In this document: positions 1-7,674 of the stretch, piece after piece
How the letters are laid out: every line of letters starts with the position of its first letter
Position numbering within the stretch: the first letter of the stretch is position 1
Source: Oscillospiraceae bacterium
Lineage (GTDB): Bacteria; Bacillota; Clostridia; Oscillospirales; Acutalibacteraceae
Assembly: GCA_902802375.1 (NCBI GenBank)
Contig: CADCLS010000001.1
Location: 62,001-126,000, forward strand
Direction: 5' to 3'
DNA: 64,000 nt
Notes under the pieces: model-generated
What the model saw: the letters and a program-made list of their open reading frames with translations, nothing else
Told to the model about the DNA's origin: nothing
Databases searched by the model: none
Program-made: the position numbers and the translations under genes

Positions 1-16
1 GAAAGGACGGCGGGAA

Positions 17-583
17 ATGATATACCTACAACTGTTTTTAGGCTTCTTAAAGGTTGGTCTCTTTGCATTCGGTGGTGCCTACGCTGCAATACCTTTTATT
101 CGTGAGGTCGTTCTTTCTTACGGCTGGCTGAGCGACGAAATGGTGACATATATTATAGCTGTCAGTGAAAGTACACCTGGACCCATTATGGTTAATATGG
201 CAACCTATGTCGGAGCAACAGAGGGCGGTATTTTAGGTGCCGCTTTAGCTACATTTGCGGTGGTTTTGCCGGCTTTTATAATTATTCTTTTGATAATGGT
301 GATATTCAGGTCGCTTCTTAAAAATCAATATTTTAGTGCGGTGCTTGCAGGACTACAACCTTGTATTATCGGAATTATAGGTGCTACAGGCGCTTATATG
401 ATATATAAAAATGTGCTTTTCGAGACTGCCGGTGTTATTTCATTGGATATTAAAACATTAGTTTTGACATTACTGCTTGTTGCCGCATATACTGCCGTAA
501 TAAAGTTTTTTAAGAAGCGCGTGTCTCCGATTATATTTATAATCGTCTCGGCGGTTGCAGGTGTGTTTGTATACGGCATTTAA
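17..583 (+). CDS. Chromate transporter family, half-size subunit
   Basis: This 188-residue, highly hydrophobic protein matches the short-chain (single-domain) CHR family. Family members are membrane ion exporters that usually work as a pair of adjacent half-size genes. The N-terminal part has the family hallmark: a GLFAFGGAYAAIPFIR stretch near residues 14-29, then a SESTPGPIMVN loop near residues 50-60. About five or six membrane segments follow. The start is supported by a purine-rich stretch (positions 2-6). A frame ending in a stop at 18-20 overlaps the start by 4 bases, so the partner half is probably just outside the left edge. True substrate (chromate, sulfate or other) cannot be read from sequence. 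Confidence 0.85.
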   Translation: MIYLQLFLGFLKVGLFAFGGAYAAIPFIREVVLSYGWLSDEMVTYIIAVSESTPGPIMVNMATYVGATEGGILGAALATFAVVLPAFIIILLIMVIFRSLLKNQYFSAVLAGLQPCIIGIIGATGAYMIYKNVLFETAGVISLDIKTLVLTLLLVAAYTAVIKFFKKRVSPIIFIIVSAVAGVFVYGI

Positions 584-585
584 TC

Positions 586-614
586 TTGACAATGTTTACC
601 TGTTCAAATATAAT
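586..614 (+). promoter_or_regulatory. Sigma-A promoter of the sugar transferase operon
   Basis: TTGACA at 586-591 and TATAAT at 609-614 are both perfect consensus and 17 bases apart. The -35 box starts three bases after the stop of the chromate transporter gene. It places transcription near 621, which excludes the ATG at 555 as start of the next gene. Confidence 0.85.
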
Positions 615-644
615 GTATTCGGATACAAAGCGAGGTACGATTAT

Positions 645-2018
645 ATGAATTTGCTTATAAAAATGAGAAAAAGCGTAATGCTTTTTATTAAAATAATGAC
701 AACGGTTGCTATAACCGTTGCATTTATTCAGGTTTGGGTAAGTAATTATACCGAGTCGCTTTTCAGCAAAAATGGTAACTTTGTTGTTATTCTTTCATTC
801 GTTTTGTTATTTGTCGTTTTTTCTTCGCTTTACAGTGCTTTCAAAATAGGTATTTTCCGTACGCACGAGATTATTTACAGTTATTCATTGGCTATTATCT
901 TTACAAATGCCGTTATGTATCTTGAGCTTAGCCTTATAGCCCGTGAGCTTGTGTCGATTTTACCGCTTTTGATATCTGCGTTGTTTCAGATTCTTATTGC
1001 GGCTATTTGTTCAATTTGCGCTAACATGGTATATTTCAAGCTGTATTCAGCGAGAAAGGTCGTTGCGATTTTCAGTGACGATATGTATGGCTTTGAGCTT
1101 ATTAAAAAAATGAGCCATATTTCTCAAAGATTTAAGATCGAGTGCGGTCTTAATGCGCAGTGTTCAACATTTGAGCAAATAAAGCAGCAAATAGATAAAT
1201 ATGAAGCGGTAGTAATTTGCAGTATTGATAAAAACTTAGAAAAGCAAATACTGTCTTATTGTTATACAAAAGAAAAACGCACATACCTGCTGCCAGACAC
1301 ATCAGATATAATTATCAATAACAGTTATAATATCCAAATAGGCGATACGCCGGTTCTTATGAGCCGAAACAGGGGTCTGAGCATTGAGCAGAAGCTTATA
1401 AAACGAATGTTTGATATACTCATTTCTGCTTGCGGACTAATAATAACCTTGCCGATATCTCTCATATGTGCCATATCAATAAAGCTGGATGACGGCGGCC
1501 CTGTGTTTTACCGCCAAAACCGAATCACCAAAGACGGAAAGATATTTAACATATTGAAGTTCCGTTCTATGAGAACGGATGCTGAAAAAGACGGCGCAAA
1601 AAAAGCGGTTGATAATGATGACAGAATAACTCATGTGGGAAGAATTATCAGAGCTTGCAGGGTGGACGAGCTTCCGCAGCTGATAAATATACTTCTCGGC
1701 GATATGTCAATAGTAGGTCCGCGTCCTGAGAGAATAGAAAATGTTTATGAATACTCAAGTAAGTATCCTGAATTTGAACTTCGCCATAAGGTTAAAGCCG
1801 GCCTTACGGGACTCGCTCAGCTATATGGAAAATATAATACAAGTCCTGAGGATAAGCTCAATATGGATTTGGCTTATATTGAGAACTATTCGTTACTTCT
1901 TGACTTAAAACTAATCGTCTTAACCTTTAAGGTACTGTTTATGAAAGAAAGTACCGAAGGATTTGATAACAGTGCTAACGAAGAAAGCGATAAAAAGGAG
2001 AATGAAGATGAAAATTGA
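645..2018 (+). CDS. Polyprenyl-phosphate sugar-1-phosphate transferase
   Basis: The 457-residue protein is an initiating glycosyl-phosphate transferase, moving a sugar-1-phosphate from a nucleotide sugar onto undecaprenyl phosphate to start an exopolysaccharide or capsule repeat. The N-terminal third has about four or five membrane spans. A soluble Rossmann-like central part follows. The C-terminal ~190 residues are a bacterial sugar transferase domain: a membrane anchor (RMFDILISACGLIITLP), the FYRQNRITKDGK and KFRSMRTDAE motifs, DELPQLINILLGDMSIVGPRP, and KAGLTGLAQ. The start at 645 follows GAGGT at 632-636 and lies downstream of the consensus promoter. The longer frame from 555 would begin upstream of that promoter. 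The next gene overlaps by 11 bases, so the two are co-translated. Confidence 0.9.
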   Translation: MNLLIKMRKSVMLFIKIMTTVAITVAFIQVWVSNYTESLFSKNGNFVVILSFVLLFVVFSSLYSAFKIGIFRTHEIIYSYSLAIIFTNAVMYLELSLIARELVSILPLLISALFQILIAAICSICANMVYFKLYSARKVVAIFSDDMYGFELIKKMSHISQRFKIECGLNAQCSTFEQIKQQIDKYEAVVICSIDKNLEKQILSYCYTKEKRTYLLPDTSDIIINNSYNIQIGDTPVLMSRNRGLSIEQKLIKRMFDILISACGLIITLPISLICAISIKLDDGGPVFYRQNRITKDGKIFNILKFRSMRTDAEKDGAKKAVDNDDRITHVGRIIRACRVDELPQLINILLGDMSIVGPRPERIENVYEYSSKYPEFELRHKVKAGLTGLAQLYGKYNTSPEDKLNMDLAYIENYSLLLDLKLIVLTFKVLFMKESTEGFDNSANEESDKKENEDEN

Positions 2019-2886
2019 TGCAACCCTGGTTGTTATGGCAGCAGGTATGGGCAGTCGCTTCGGAGGTCTAAAACAGCTTGAGCCGATTGGTCCTAAGGGT
2101 GAAGCGCTTCTTGATTTTTCGGTTTACGATGCTAAAGAGGCCGGATTTAATAAGGTAATATTTATCATTAAGCATGCGATTGAAGAAGACTTTAAGCGTA
2201 TTGTTGGCTCTCGCATAGAAAAAATGATTGATGTGGAATATGTATTTCAGGAAACTGATGATTTGCCGGAAGGCTTTTCTTGCCCTGAGGAACGCGTAAA
2301 GCCTTGGGGAACAGGTCACGCTGTTTGGTGTTGCAGAAATACCGTTAAAACACCATTTGCCGTTATCAACGCGGATGATTATTACGGAAAAAGCGCATTT
2401 GAGCAAATTTATAATCATCTGTGCGAAGGTAAAAATGATTACTGTATGGTAGGCTTCCGCCTTAAAAACACTCTCACTGAGAACGGCTCGGTTTCACGCG
2501 GTGTGTGCGATATTGAAAATGGTGTATTAAAGTCAATAACAGAGCGCACAGAAATTGTTGATTGTAAGTATAAAGATGAAAACGGCAACTGGATACCTAT
2601 GCCTGACGATACTGTGGTATCAATGAATATGTGGGGCTTCACTCCTGACTTCTTTAAGTTTGCAGACCGCGATTTGAAGGAGTTCTTAAAGGAAAAAATA
2701 AGTGTTCCGAAATCCGAGTTTTATCTTCCGTCAATAGTATCAAAAGTAATGGAAAGCGGTGAAAAGAGCGTAAGCGTTTTAGTAGCCGAAGATAAATGGT
2801 ACGGCGTTACATACAAAGAGGACAAGGCAAATGTCGTATCGGCGCTTAACGATAAAATCAATAACGGTGAGTATAAAGGATTTTAA
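2008..2886 (+). CDS. Sugar-phosphate nucleotidyltransferase
   Basis: A 292-residue member of the NTP-transferase family, which makes NDP-sugars from NTP and sugar-1-phosphate. The signature loop MAAGMGSRFGGLKQLEPIGP is at the N terminus, and the INADDYYG motif (metal and nucleotide site) lies near residue 105. A beta-strand rich C-terminal half follows. The ATG at 2008 is preceded by AAGGAG at 1995-2000 with 7-base spacing; the ATG at 2002 is too close to that site. It overlaps the sugar transferase gene, so it probably supplies its donor nucleotide sugar. The exact sugar and nucleotide are not visible. Confidence 0.85.
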   Translation: MKIDATLVVMAAGMGSRFGGLKQLEPIGPKGEALLDFSVYDAKEAGFNKVIFIIKHAIEEDFKRIVGSRIEKMIDVEYVFQETDDLPEGFSCPEERVKPWGTGHAVWCCRNTVKTPFAVINADDYYGKSAFEQIYNHLCEGKNDYCMVGFRLKNTLTENGSVSRGVCDIENGVLKSITERTEIVDCKYKDENGNWIPMPDDTVVSMNMWGFTPDFFKFADRDLKEFLKEKISVPKSEFYLPSIVSKVMESGEKSVSVLVAEDKWYGVTYKEDKANVVSALNDKINNGEYKGF

Positions 2887-2901
2887 CTTTTTATTATCTC
2901 A

Positions 2902-2937
2902 AGCACACGGAAAATCTTCCGTGTGCTTTCATTTTTT
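2902..2937 (+). terminator. Rho-independent terminator
   Basis: An 11-bp perfect stem (2902-2912 with 2917-2927), AATC loop, then a T-rich tail. It closes the polysaccharide pair. Confidence 0.85.
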
Positions 2938-2990
2938 GTTAAGGTTTTGCATATAATTTTCTGTAACAAAAAATGAAAGGCGAGATTAAA

Positions 2991-3911
2991 ATGAAAGAAT
3001 TTTATCCTGAGGGTATGCTCATTAAAACGCAGGAAAACAGCAGGTATTTGCAGAGCTTATCAGCGCTATTTTCGGCGGTAGACGACGGTGCAATTTTAGA
3101 AGCCACAGCAGTTTTATGTGATAGGTCGCACGATTTGATTGTTGACCTCGGATGTATTAAGGGTATAATACCAAGGGAAGAAGGCGCAATAGGAATATCC
3201 GAAGGTAAAACGCGTGATATTGCTCTGATATCAAGGGTAGGAAAACCGGTGTGTTTCAAGGTTTTAAGCATTGAATATGACGAAGGCGGAAAGCCTTATG
3301 CACGCCTTTCGAGGCGACAAGCCCAGGAAGAATGCCTAAGTTACATACAAAATAATGTTGAGAGTGGCGATATACTGAGCGCCAAAGTCACACATTTAGA
3401 TTTTTTCGGTGCTTTTTGCGATATAGGATGTGGCAATATTGCTCTTTTGCCGATTGACGCGATTTCAGTTTCAAGAATATCACACCCTGCGGACAGACTG
3501 AGTGTCGGTGATAATATACGGGTGATAGTAAAGAGCATAGCCGACGACGGAAAAATCACACTCACACAAAAAGAACTTCTCGGTACTTGGGAGGAAAATG
3601 CGGCTTTATTCTTGCAGGGACAGACGGTATCCGGCATTGTAAGAAGTGTTGAGGATTATGGAATTTTCGTAGAACTGGCACCAAACCTTGCCGGTCTTGC
3701 CGAGCCGGTGCCGGATATAGAAGTTGGGCAGGGAGTGTGTGTATATATTAAAAGCGTAATACCTGAAAAAATGAAGATAAAACTTATAATTATTGATAAG
3801 CTTGATTGTGTTCCGCAGGATAAAATTAAGTATTTTTACAGAGGAGACCATATTGACAGATTTGATTATTCACCTGAGGGCTCAACAAAACAAATATTTG
3901 TAAAATTCTAA
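2991..3911 (+). CDS. S1 RNA-binding domain protein
   Basis: The 306-residue protein contains at least two S1 (OB-fold) RNA-binding repeats. One, near residues 118-180, begins with VESGDILSAKVTHLDFFGAF. The second, near 205-255, contains GQTVSGIVRSVEDYGIFVEL. The N-terminal ~110 residues resemble a third, diverged S1-like unit (AVLCDRSHDLIVDLGCIKGI). It is shorter than ribosomal protein S1 and lacks the long array of repeats. The start at 2991 is preferred because AAAGGCGAG lies just upstream; the ATG at 2973 has no ribosome site. It stands alone between a terminator and the mrp promoter. It likely binds RNA; the partner is unknown. Confidence 0.8.
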   Translation: MKEFYPEGMLIKTQENSRYLQSLSALFSAVDDGAILEATAVLCDRSHDLIVDLGCIKGIIPREEGAIGISEGKTRDIALISRVGKPVCFKVLSIEYDEGGKPYARLSRRQAQEECLSYIQNNVESGDILSAKVTHLDFFGAFCDIGCGNIALLPIDAISVSRISHPADRLSVGDNIRVIVKSIADDGKITLTQKELLGTWEENAALFLQGQTVSGIVRSVEDYGIFVELAPNLAGLAEPVPDIEVGQGVCVYIKSVIPEKMKIKLIIIDKLDCVPQDKIKYFYRGDHIDRFDYSPEGSTKQIFVKF

Positions 3912-3918
3912 AACTTAA

Positions 3919-3947
3919 TTGATTTTATGCTCCGAATGAGGTATAAT
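3919..3947 (+). promoter_or_regulatory. Sigma-A promoter of mrp-trmB
   Basis: TTGATT at 3919-3924 and TATAAT at 3942-3947 with a 17-base spacer. The leader to the ATG at 3966 would be only about a dozen bases, containing GGGTGA as ribosome site. Confidence 0.75.
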
Positions 3948-3965
3948 ACCGTTTGGGTGATATAA

Positions 3966-4787
3966 ATGTCAGAAAACAGTTGTAGCGGAAATTGCGCTTC
4001 GTGCGGCAGTAATTGCGCTGAAAGGAAAACAGAAAGCTTATTCGAGCCAACACGCGAATTTAATGATATTAAACATATAATAGCTATTGTCAGCGGTAAA
4101 GGCGGAGTGGGGAAGTCTGCAGTTACATCTATGCTTGCGGTATCTCTCGCTAAGAAAGGCTATAAAGTCGGAATACTTGACGCTGATATTACCGGTCCTT
4201 CAATACCGAAAGCTTTCGGTATTACCGCAAAAGCTATGCAAAATGAATTAGGTATTTTACCCGCTGAAACAAAGTCCGGAATTAAAATTATATCGGTAAA
4301 TATGCTTTTGCCGGACGGTGAACAACCGGTGGTTTGGAGAGGTCCTGTTATAGCCGGTCTTGTTAAACAATTTTGGCAGGATGTAGTTTGGGGCGAGCTT
4401 GATTATTTGCTTGTGGACTGTCCTCCCGGTACCGGTGATGTTCCGCTTACCGTTTTTCAGACCATTAAGCTTGACGGTGCAGTTGTTGTGACTTCTCCGC
4501 AGGATTTGGTATCGCTGATTGTTAAAAAAGCGCTTAATATGGCTAATATGATGAATATTAATGTTTTAGGTATAGTTGAGAATATGAGCTATATTGTATG
4601 TCCGGACTGTGGCAAGAAATTCAGCGTTTTCGGCGAGAGCGACGGTGCCTATGATGATTTCGGCGTAAAGCTTCTCGGCAAACTTCCTATCGACCCGTCA
4701 CTTGCCACTATGATTGATAACGGTAATGTAGAGCTTTACGAAGGCGATGCACTTAATAACGCCGTAAACGAAATTGAAACGCTATGA
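3966..4787 (+). CDS. mrp: Mrp/NBP35-type Fe-S cluster carrier ATPase
   Basis: A 273-residue P-loop ATPase that carries and hands over iron-sulfur clusters in the cytosol. The deviant Walker A motif SGKGGVGKS is at residues 43-51. The family pattern DADITGPSIP follows, then the PPGTGDVPLT switch region. A CPDC pair near the C terminus is the cluster-bridging motif of the dimer. The first 17 residues carry four cysteines (C6, C10, C13, C17), as in NBP35-type members. It has its own promoter with a very short leader and overlaps trmB by 4 bases. Confidence 0.92.
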   Translation: MSENSCSGNCASCGSNCAERKTESLFEPTREFNDIKHIIAIVSGKGGVGKSAVTSMLAVSLAKKGYKVGILDADITGPSIPKAFGITAKAMQNELGILPAETKSGIKIISVNMLLPDGEQPVVWRGPVIAGLVKQFWQDVVWGELDYLLVDCPPGTGDVPLTVFQTIKLDGAVVVTSPQDLVSLIVKKALNMANMMNINVLGIVENMSYIVCPDCGKKFSVFGESDGAYDDFGVKLLGKLPIDPSLATMIDNGNVELYEGDALNNAVNEIETL

Positions 4788-5455
4788 GAATGCGCAGAAA
4801 AAAGCACTTAGACGAGCGTCTAAGCAGCGTATCCGATATTCTGTTGTCAGGCGAGCACGAGGATAGAAATTTTGATACCGCAATACTTGAAAAAGAGTAT
4901 ATAGATATAAACGATTGGTTTGGTAACAATAATCCCGTATATTTGGAAATAGGGTGCGGAAAGGGCAGATTTGCTGTCCGGTATGCAAAACGCCATAAAG
5001 ATATAAACCTTATTGCCGTAGAAAAGGATGCTAATGTTATCGTGTCTGCGTGCGAGCTATGCATTGAAGAAAATGTGTCAAATTTAAGATTTATAAAATG
5101 TTCTGCTGAATATATAGAAAAATATATAAGGCCTAATAGCGTTTCACGCATTTTTTTGAATTTTTCCTGCCCGTATCCTAAAAACAAGTATGCTTCACAC
5201 AGGCTTACTTCAAATAGGTTTTTGGAAATCTACAAGCGAGTTTTAATGGCCGGCGCTAAAATTGAGCAAAAGACTGACAATATGCACTTTTTTGAGTTTT
5301 CTATTGAACAGTTTTCAAATGCGGGATTTAAGCTTTCGCATGTGAGCCTTGATTTACATAATAGTGATTTTGAGGATAATATAGTGACGGAATACGAAAG
5401 CCGATTTGTAGCTCAGGGATTGCCGATATACCGCTTAGAAGCTCATTTTGGTTAA
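4784..5455 (+). CDS. trmB: tRNA (guanine-N7-)-methyltransferase
   Basis: A 223-residue SAM-dependent enzyme that makes m7G46 in the tRNA variable loop. The SAM site is EIGCGKGRFAVRYA followed by the acidic strand NLIAVEKDANVI. The later family motif, usually NFSDPWPK followed by RH-KRRL, reads NFSCPYPKNKYASHRLTS here: the aspartate is replaced by cysteine. The C-terminal TEYE segment, typical of the family, is present (VTEYESRF). The ATG overlaps the mrp stop by four bases, so the pair is translationally coupled. Confidence 0.88.
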   Translation: MRMRRKKHLDERLSSVSDILLSGEHEDRNFDTAILEKEYIDINDWFGNNNPVYLEIGCGKGRFAVRYAKRHKDINLIAVEKDANVIVSACELCIEENVSNLRFIKCSAEYIEKYIRPNSVSRIFLNFSCPYPKNKYASHRLTSNRFLEIYKRVLMAGAKIEQKTDNMHFFEFSIEQFSNAGFKLSHVSLDLHNSDFEDNIVTEYESRFVAQGLPIYRLEAHFG

Positions 5456-5459
5456 TAAT

Positions 5460-5492
5460 AAGGACACCGTATAAAAGATTTACGGTGTCCTT
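5460..5492. terminator. Stem-loop between convergent trmB and spoIIQ
   Basis: A 12-bp perfect stem (5460-5471 with 5481-5492). The tail is T/A-rich in both directions but lacks a long T run. A smaller GC hairpin (5498-5503 with 5518-5523) followed by TTTT lies just downstream on the plus strand and may be the stronger plus-strand stop. Confidence 0.6.
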
Positions 5493-5533
5493 AAATTATG
5501 CCCCTAATCGAAGGCGAGGGCATTTTTGGATAT

Positions 5534-6274
5534 TTAGTTAAGCTTAAAAGCTTCAAGCGGTGATATGGCTTGCTCGTTTTGATAAACTTCAATGTGAATA
5601 TGCGGTTGGTCGTTTGCCTCGCTCGGCACAGTTCCGGAGGTACCTAAAACAGTACCGCATTTTACATTGTCGCTCTCTTTTACATTTAAGCTTTCGAATC
5701 CGCAGTATTTAACTGTCAGGTCATCACCGCACTGCACGGTAATAACTTTTCCGAGCGTAGCACTATCCTCAACTGCAACAACTGTTCCGTCGCAGGCGCT
5801 TTTAACATCGGTTCCGTTTTTGCAGAGAATATCTATGCCGGTGTGAAGCCGCATATCGCCGTAGGTTGCTGAGTATTGTAGGGAAGTGCTGCTAAACCCT
5901 TTTGTGATATTTCCCTCAACCGGAAGTATGAAGTTGTTTGTCTTTTGAGTTTTTTTCTCGGTTTTTGATTCTACTTTAGGCTCCTCATAGGGAATATTAC
6001 TCTCGGTTTTTCCAACGCTTGAGCTGGGCTCAGGAACGTCAAAATCGGGTTCCATAATACCGCTGTTATCGGTTATACTGCTATTATATGAGTCGTTATC
6101 TGATGAATATGTCTTGTCGTTACTTGAACTTTTTCCGTTATCCTTAACTTTTGTACCCATTCCTGATATTGCAAAGTAAGAAATAGCGCCTATCGCCAAA
6201 AGACATAAGACAATTATCATAACAAAACTCGTTTTGCTCATTTCACCCTTATGCTTGTTTTCCTCGTAATCCAT
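5534..6274 (-). CDS. spoIIQ: SpoIIQ-like LytM/M23 endopeptidase-fold protein
   Basis: The 246-residue protein has one N-terminal membrane helix (about residues 17-37), a long low-complexity Ser/Asp/Lys linker (about 40-115) and a C-terminal M23/LytM domain (about 116-240). This is the architecture of SpoIIQ, the forespore half of the SpoIIQ-SpoIIIAH channel that links forespore and mother cell. All zinc-site residues are present: H144 and D148 (HTGID) and H225/H227 (HIHIE), as in clostridial SpoIIQ. The start at 6274 follows AGAAGGTG; the longer frame to 6313 has no ribosome site. Alternative: another sporulation or wall LytM protein of the same topology. Confidence 0.75.
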   Translation of the reverse strand: MDYEENKHKGEMSKTSFVMIIVLCLLAIGAISYFAISGMGTKVKDNGKSSSNDKTYSSDNDSYNSSITDNSGIMEPDFDVPEPSSSVGKTESNIPYEEPKVESKTEKKTQKTNNFILPVEGNITKGFSSTSLQYSATYGDMRLHTGIDILCKNGTDVKSACDGTVVAVEDSATLGKVITVQCGDDLTVKYCGFESLNVKESDNVKCGTVLGTSGTVPSEANDQPHIHIEVYQNEQAISPLEAFKLN

Positions 6275-6328
6275 TGTAACACCTTCTCTTAAAAATTTCG
6301 GCAGACTAAGCATCAGTCGTACCGTTTT

Positions 6329-6357
6329 TAGTTTTCACGCGTCCTATAAACATATTC
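6329..6357 (-). promoter_or_regulatory. Possible forespore sigma (F/G) promoter of spoIIQ
   Basis: On the minus strand GAATA (6353-6357) and TGAAAACTA (6329-6337) are 15 bases apart. This is broadly like sigma-F/G promoters. The match is short and judged by eye. Confidence 0.35.
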
Positions 6358-6398
6358 TTGGAAAATGTTAAAAATATATTCATTTTATTTGAAAAAAA

Positions 6399-6426
6399 TT
6401 GTCAAGGCTTTCTTTTTTGATATAAT
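6399..6426 (+). promoter_or_regulatory. Promoter of the cobalamin riboswitch transcript
   Basis: TTGTCA at 6399-6404 and TATAAT at 6421-6426 with 16 bases between. Transcription would start near 6433, just before the aptamer. Confidence 0.7.
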
Positions 6427-6440
6427 TGTGGTATAATCGC

Positions 6441-6601
6441 TTTGACATAAGGGAAGTTGGGTGAAATTCCCACGCGGGCACGCCGCCGTGATGAGCATAA
6501 ATAAAGTTCTGTATATCCTCGCCGCAGAGGATGAAAGCCATTGGAAATAGTTTTCTGAGAAGGTCAGGATTTTAGCTTTAAGCCGAAATACCTGTGTCAA
6601 A
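6441..6601 (+). promoter_or_regulatory. Cobalamin (adenosylcobalamin-class) riboswitch
   Basis: The segment has the ordered conserved blocks of a cobalamin aptamer. P1 pairs TTTGACA (6441-6447) with TGTCAAA (6595-6601). AAGGGAA and GGTGAAATTCC (6460-6470) form the core, and the B12-box-like AAAGCCATTGG (6534-6544) follows. GAGAAGGTCAGG and GCCGAAATACCTG close the structure. Downstream, TGCCA-TT-TGGCA lies inside a GCGAGACA/TGTCTTGC stem (about 6605-6650), the likely expression platform with the kissing hairpin. No T run follows, so control is probably at translation of the next gene, whose AAGGAG is at 6661-6666. Confidence 0.9.
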
Positions 6602-6674
6602 AATGCGAGACAGTGCCATTTGGCAGTTGCGAGCGCCTACTATGTCTTGCGTAAATAACAAAGGAGAAATGATT

Positions 6675-7106
6675 ATGAAAAAAAGGAATTTTTATGTAAA
6701 AATTTCCGCAGTAATCATATCACTCGCGCTGATTGCGGCTATGGCGCTTTGTATGACTTCTTGCGGAAAAACAGAAGCACCTGCTGACACATCGTCGATA
6801 TCGACTGTCAAGGTTGCTGAAAAGAGTTTTAAGTTTACGGTTGTAGATGCTGAAGGAACGGCTAAAAATTATGACTTAAAAACTCAAAAAACTACACTTG
6901 GCGAGGCTCTTTTAGAGGCAGGAATTATAACTGAGGAAGAGCAAAAGACAGGCTTTATAAACACTGTAAACGGTGTGACGCTTAACTGGGATACAGATAA
7001 GGCGTATTGGGCTTTATATGTTGGCGATACTTTTGCGGAAAAAGGTGTTAACGAAACCGCGATTACCGCTGACGGCGTATATTCATTTGTTTATACAAAG
7101 GGATAA
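6675..7106 (+). CDS. DUF4430 lipoprotein, candidate corrinoid-binding protein
   Basis: A 143-residue secreted lipoprotein with a typical signal peptide and lipobox ending at C30 (MTSC). The mature part is a single DUF4430 domain (about residues 45-143). DUF4430 resembles the C-terminal domain of transcobalamin and intrinsic factor. Near the C terminus it has TDKAYWALYVGD and a final GVYSFVYTKG strand. It is the first gene behind the cobalamin riboswitch and overlaps the S component by one base. Inference: it captures cobalamin or another corrinoid outside the cell for the membrane protein. The start at 6675 has 8-base spacing to AAGGAG; the ATG at 6669 is too close. Confidence 0.8.
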   Translation: MKKRNFYVKISAVIISLALIAAMALCMTSCGKTEAPADTSSISTVKVAEKSFKFTVVDAEGTAKNYDLKTQKTTLGEALLEAGIITEEEQKTGFINTVNGVTLNWDTDKAYWALYVGDTFAEKGVNETAITADGVYSFVYTKG

Positions 7107-7633
7107 TGAGAATCGGTAAAATAAGACTTTGGGAAACTGTACTTTTCGCGTTGCTTGGCGCTTTAATGTTTGCTTCAAAGCAGGTACTTGAGTTTTTACC
7201 GAATGTACATATGCTCGGTATGCTTACCGTGCTTTACACGGCACTTTTCAGGGCAAAAGCACTTATTCCTATATATGTCTTTGTCCTTTTAGAAGGCATT
7301 TATGCAGGGTTCAGCATTTGGTGGATACCGTACTTTTATATTTGGGCTGTTCTTTGGGGAGCGGCTATGCTCATACCAAGAAAACTTAATTCGATTATAT
7401 TATCGGTTTGCTATATCGCGGTATGTGGCTTGCACGGTTTTCTGTATGGCACGCTTTATGCGCCGTTTCAAGCCCTTGCTTTCGGTCTTGATTTCAAAGG
7501 AATGGTGGCTTGGATAATCGCAGGGCTTCCGTATGATATGATACACGGAGTCAGTAACCTGTTTATGGGAGCGCTTGTTATGCCTTTGTATATGCCTCTT
7601 AAAAAGGTAATTGATAAGTTTTATAAGCTATAA
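7106..7633 (+). CDS. ECF transporter S component, likely corrinoid
   Basis: A 175-residue integral membrane protein with about six hydrophobic helices. Its size and layout match an ECF substrate-binding (S) component. Features are LLGALMFASKQVLEFLPNVHMLG near residues 16-38, an aromatic-rich loop (SIWWIPYFYIWAVLW) and a C-terminal loop YDMIHGVSNLFMGALVMPLY. No ATPase or EcfT gene is nearby, so it probably shares a genome-wide energizing module (group II ECF). Cobalamin riboswitch control and the transcobalamin-like partner point to cobalamin or a precursor such as cobinamide as substrate. Start and upstream stop overlap (TAATG). Confidence 0.78.
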   Translation: MRIGKIRLWETVLFALLGALMFASKQVLEFLPNVHMLGMLTVLYTALFRAKALIPIYVFVLLEGIYAGFSIWWIPYFYIWAVLWGAAMLIPRKLNSIILSVCYIAVCGLHGFLYGTLYAPFQALAFGLDFKGMVAWIIAGLPYDMIHGVSNLFMGALVMPLYMPLKKVIDKFYKL

Positions 7634-7674
7634 GTTAAAAAACGAGTTGTCGTGTGACAACTCGTTTTTAACTT
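7634..7674. terminator. Bidirectional terminator
   Basis: A long stem centred on the GTGT loop at 7652-7655 (GAGTTGTC with GACAACTC, extended by an A/T run on both sides). It serves the B12 operon and the convergent ABC operon. Confidence 0.85.

Noticed and set aside
3..20. End of an upstream half-size chromate transporter gene
   Set aside because: A frame does end at 18-20 with a 4-base overlap, but only five codons are inside the window, too few to support a call.
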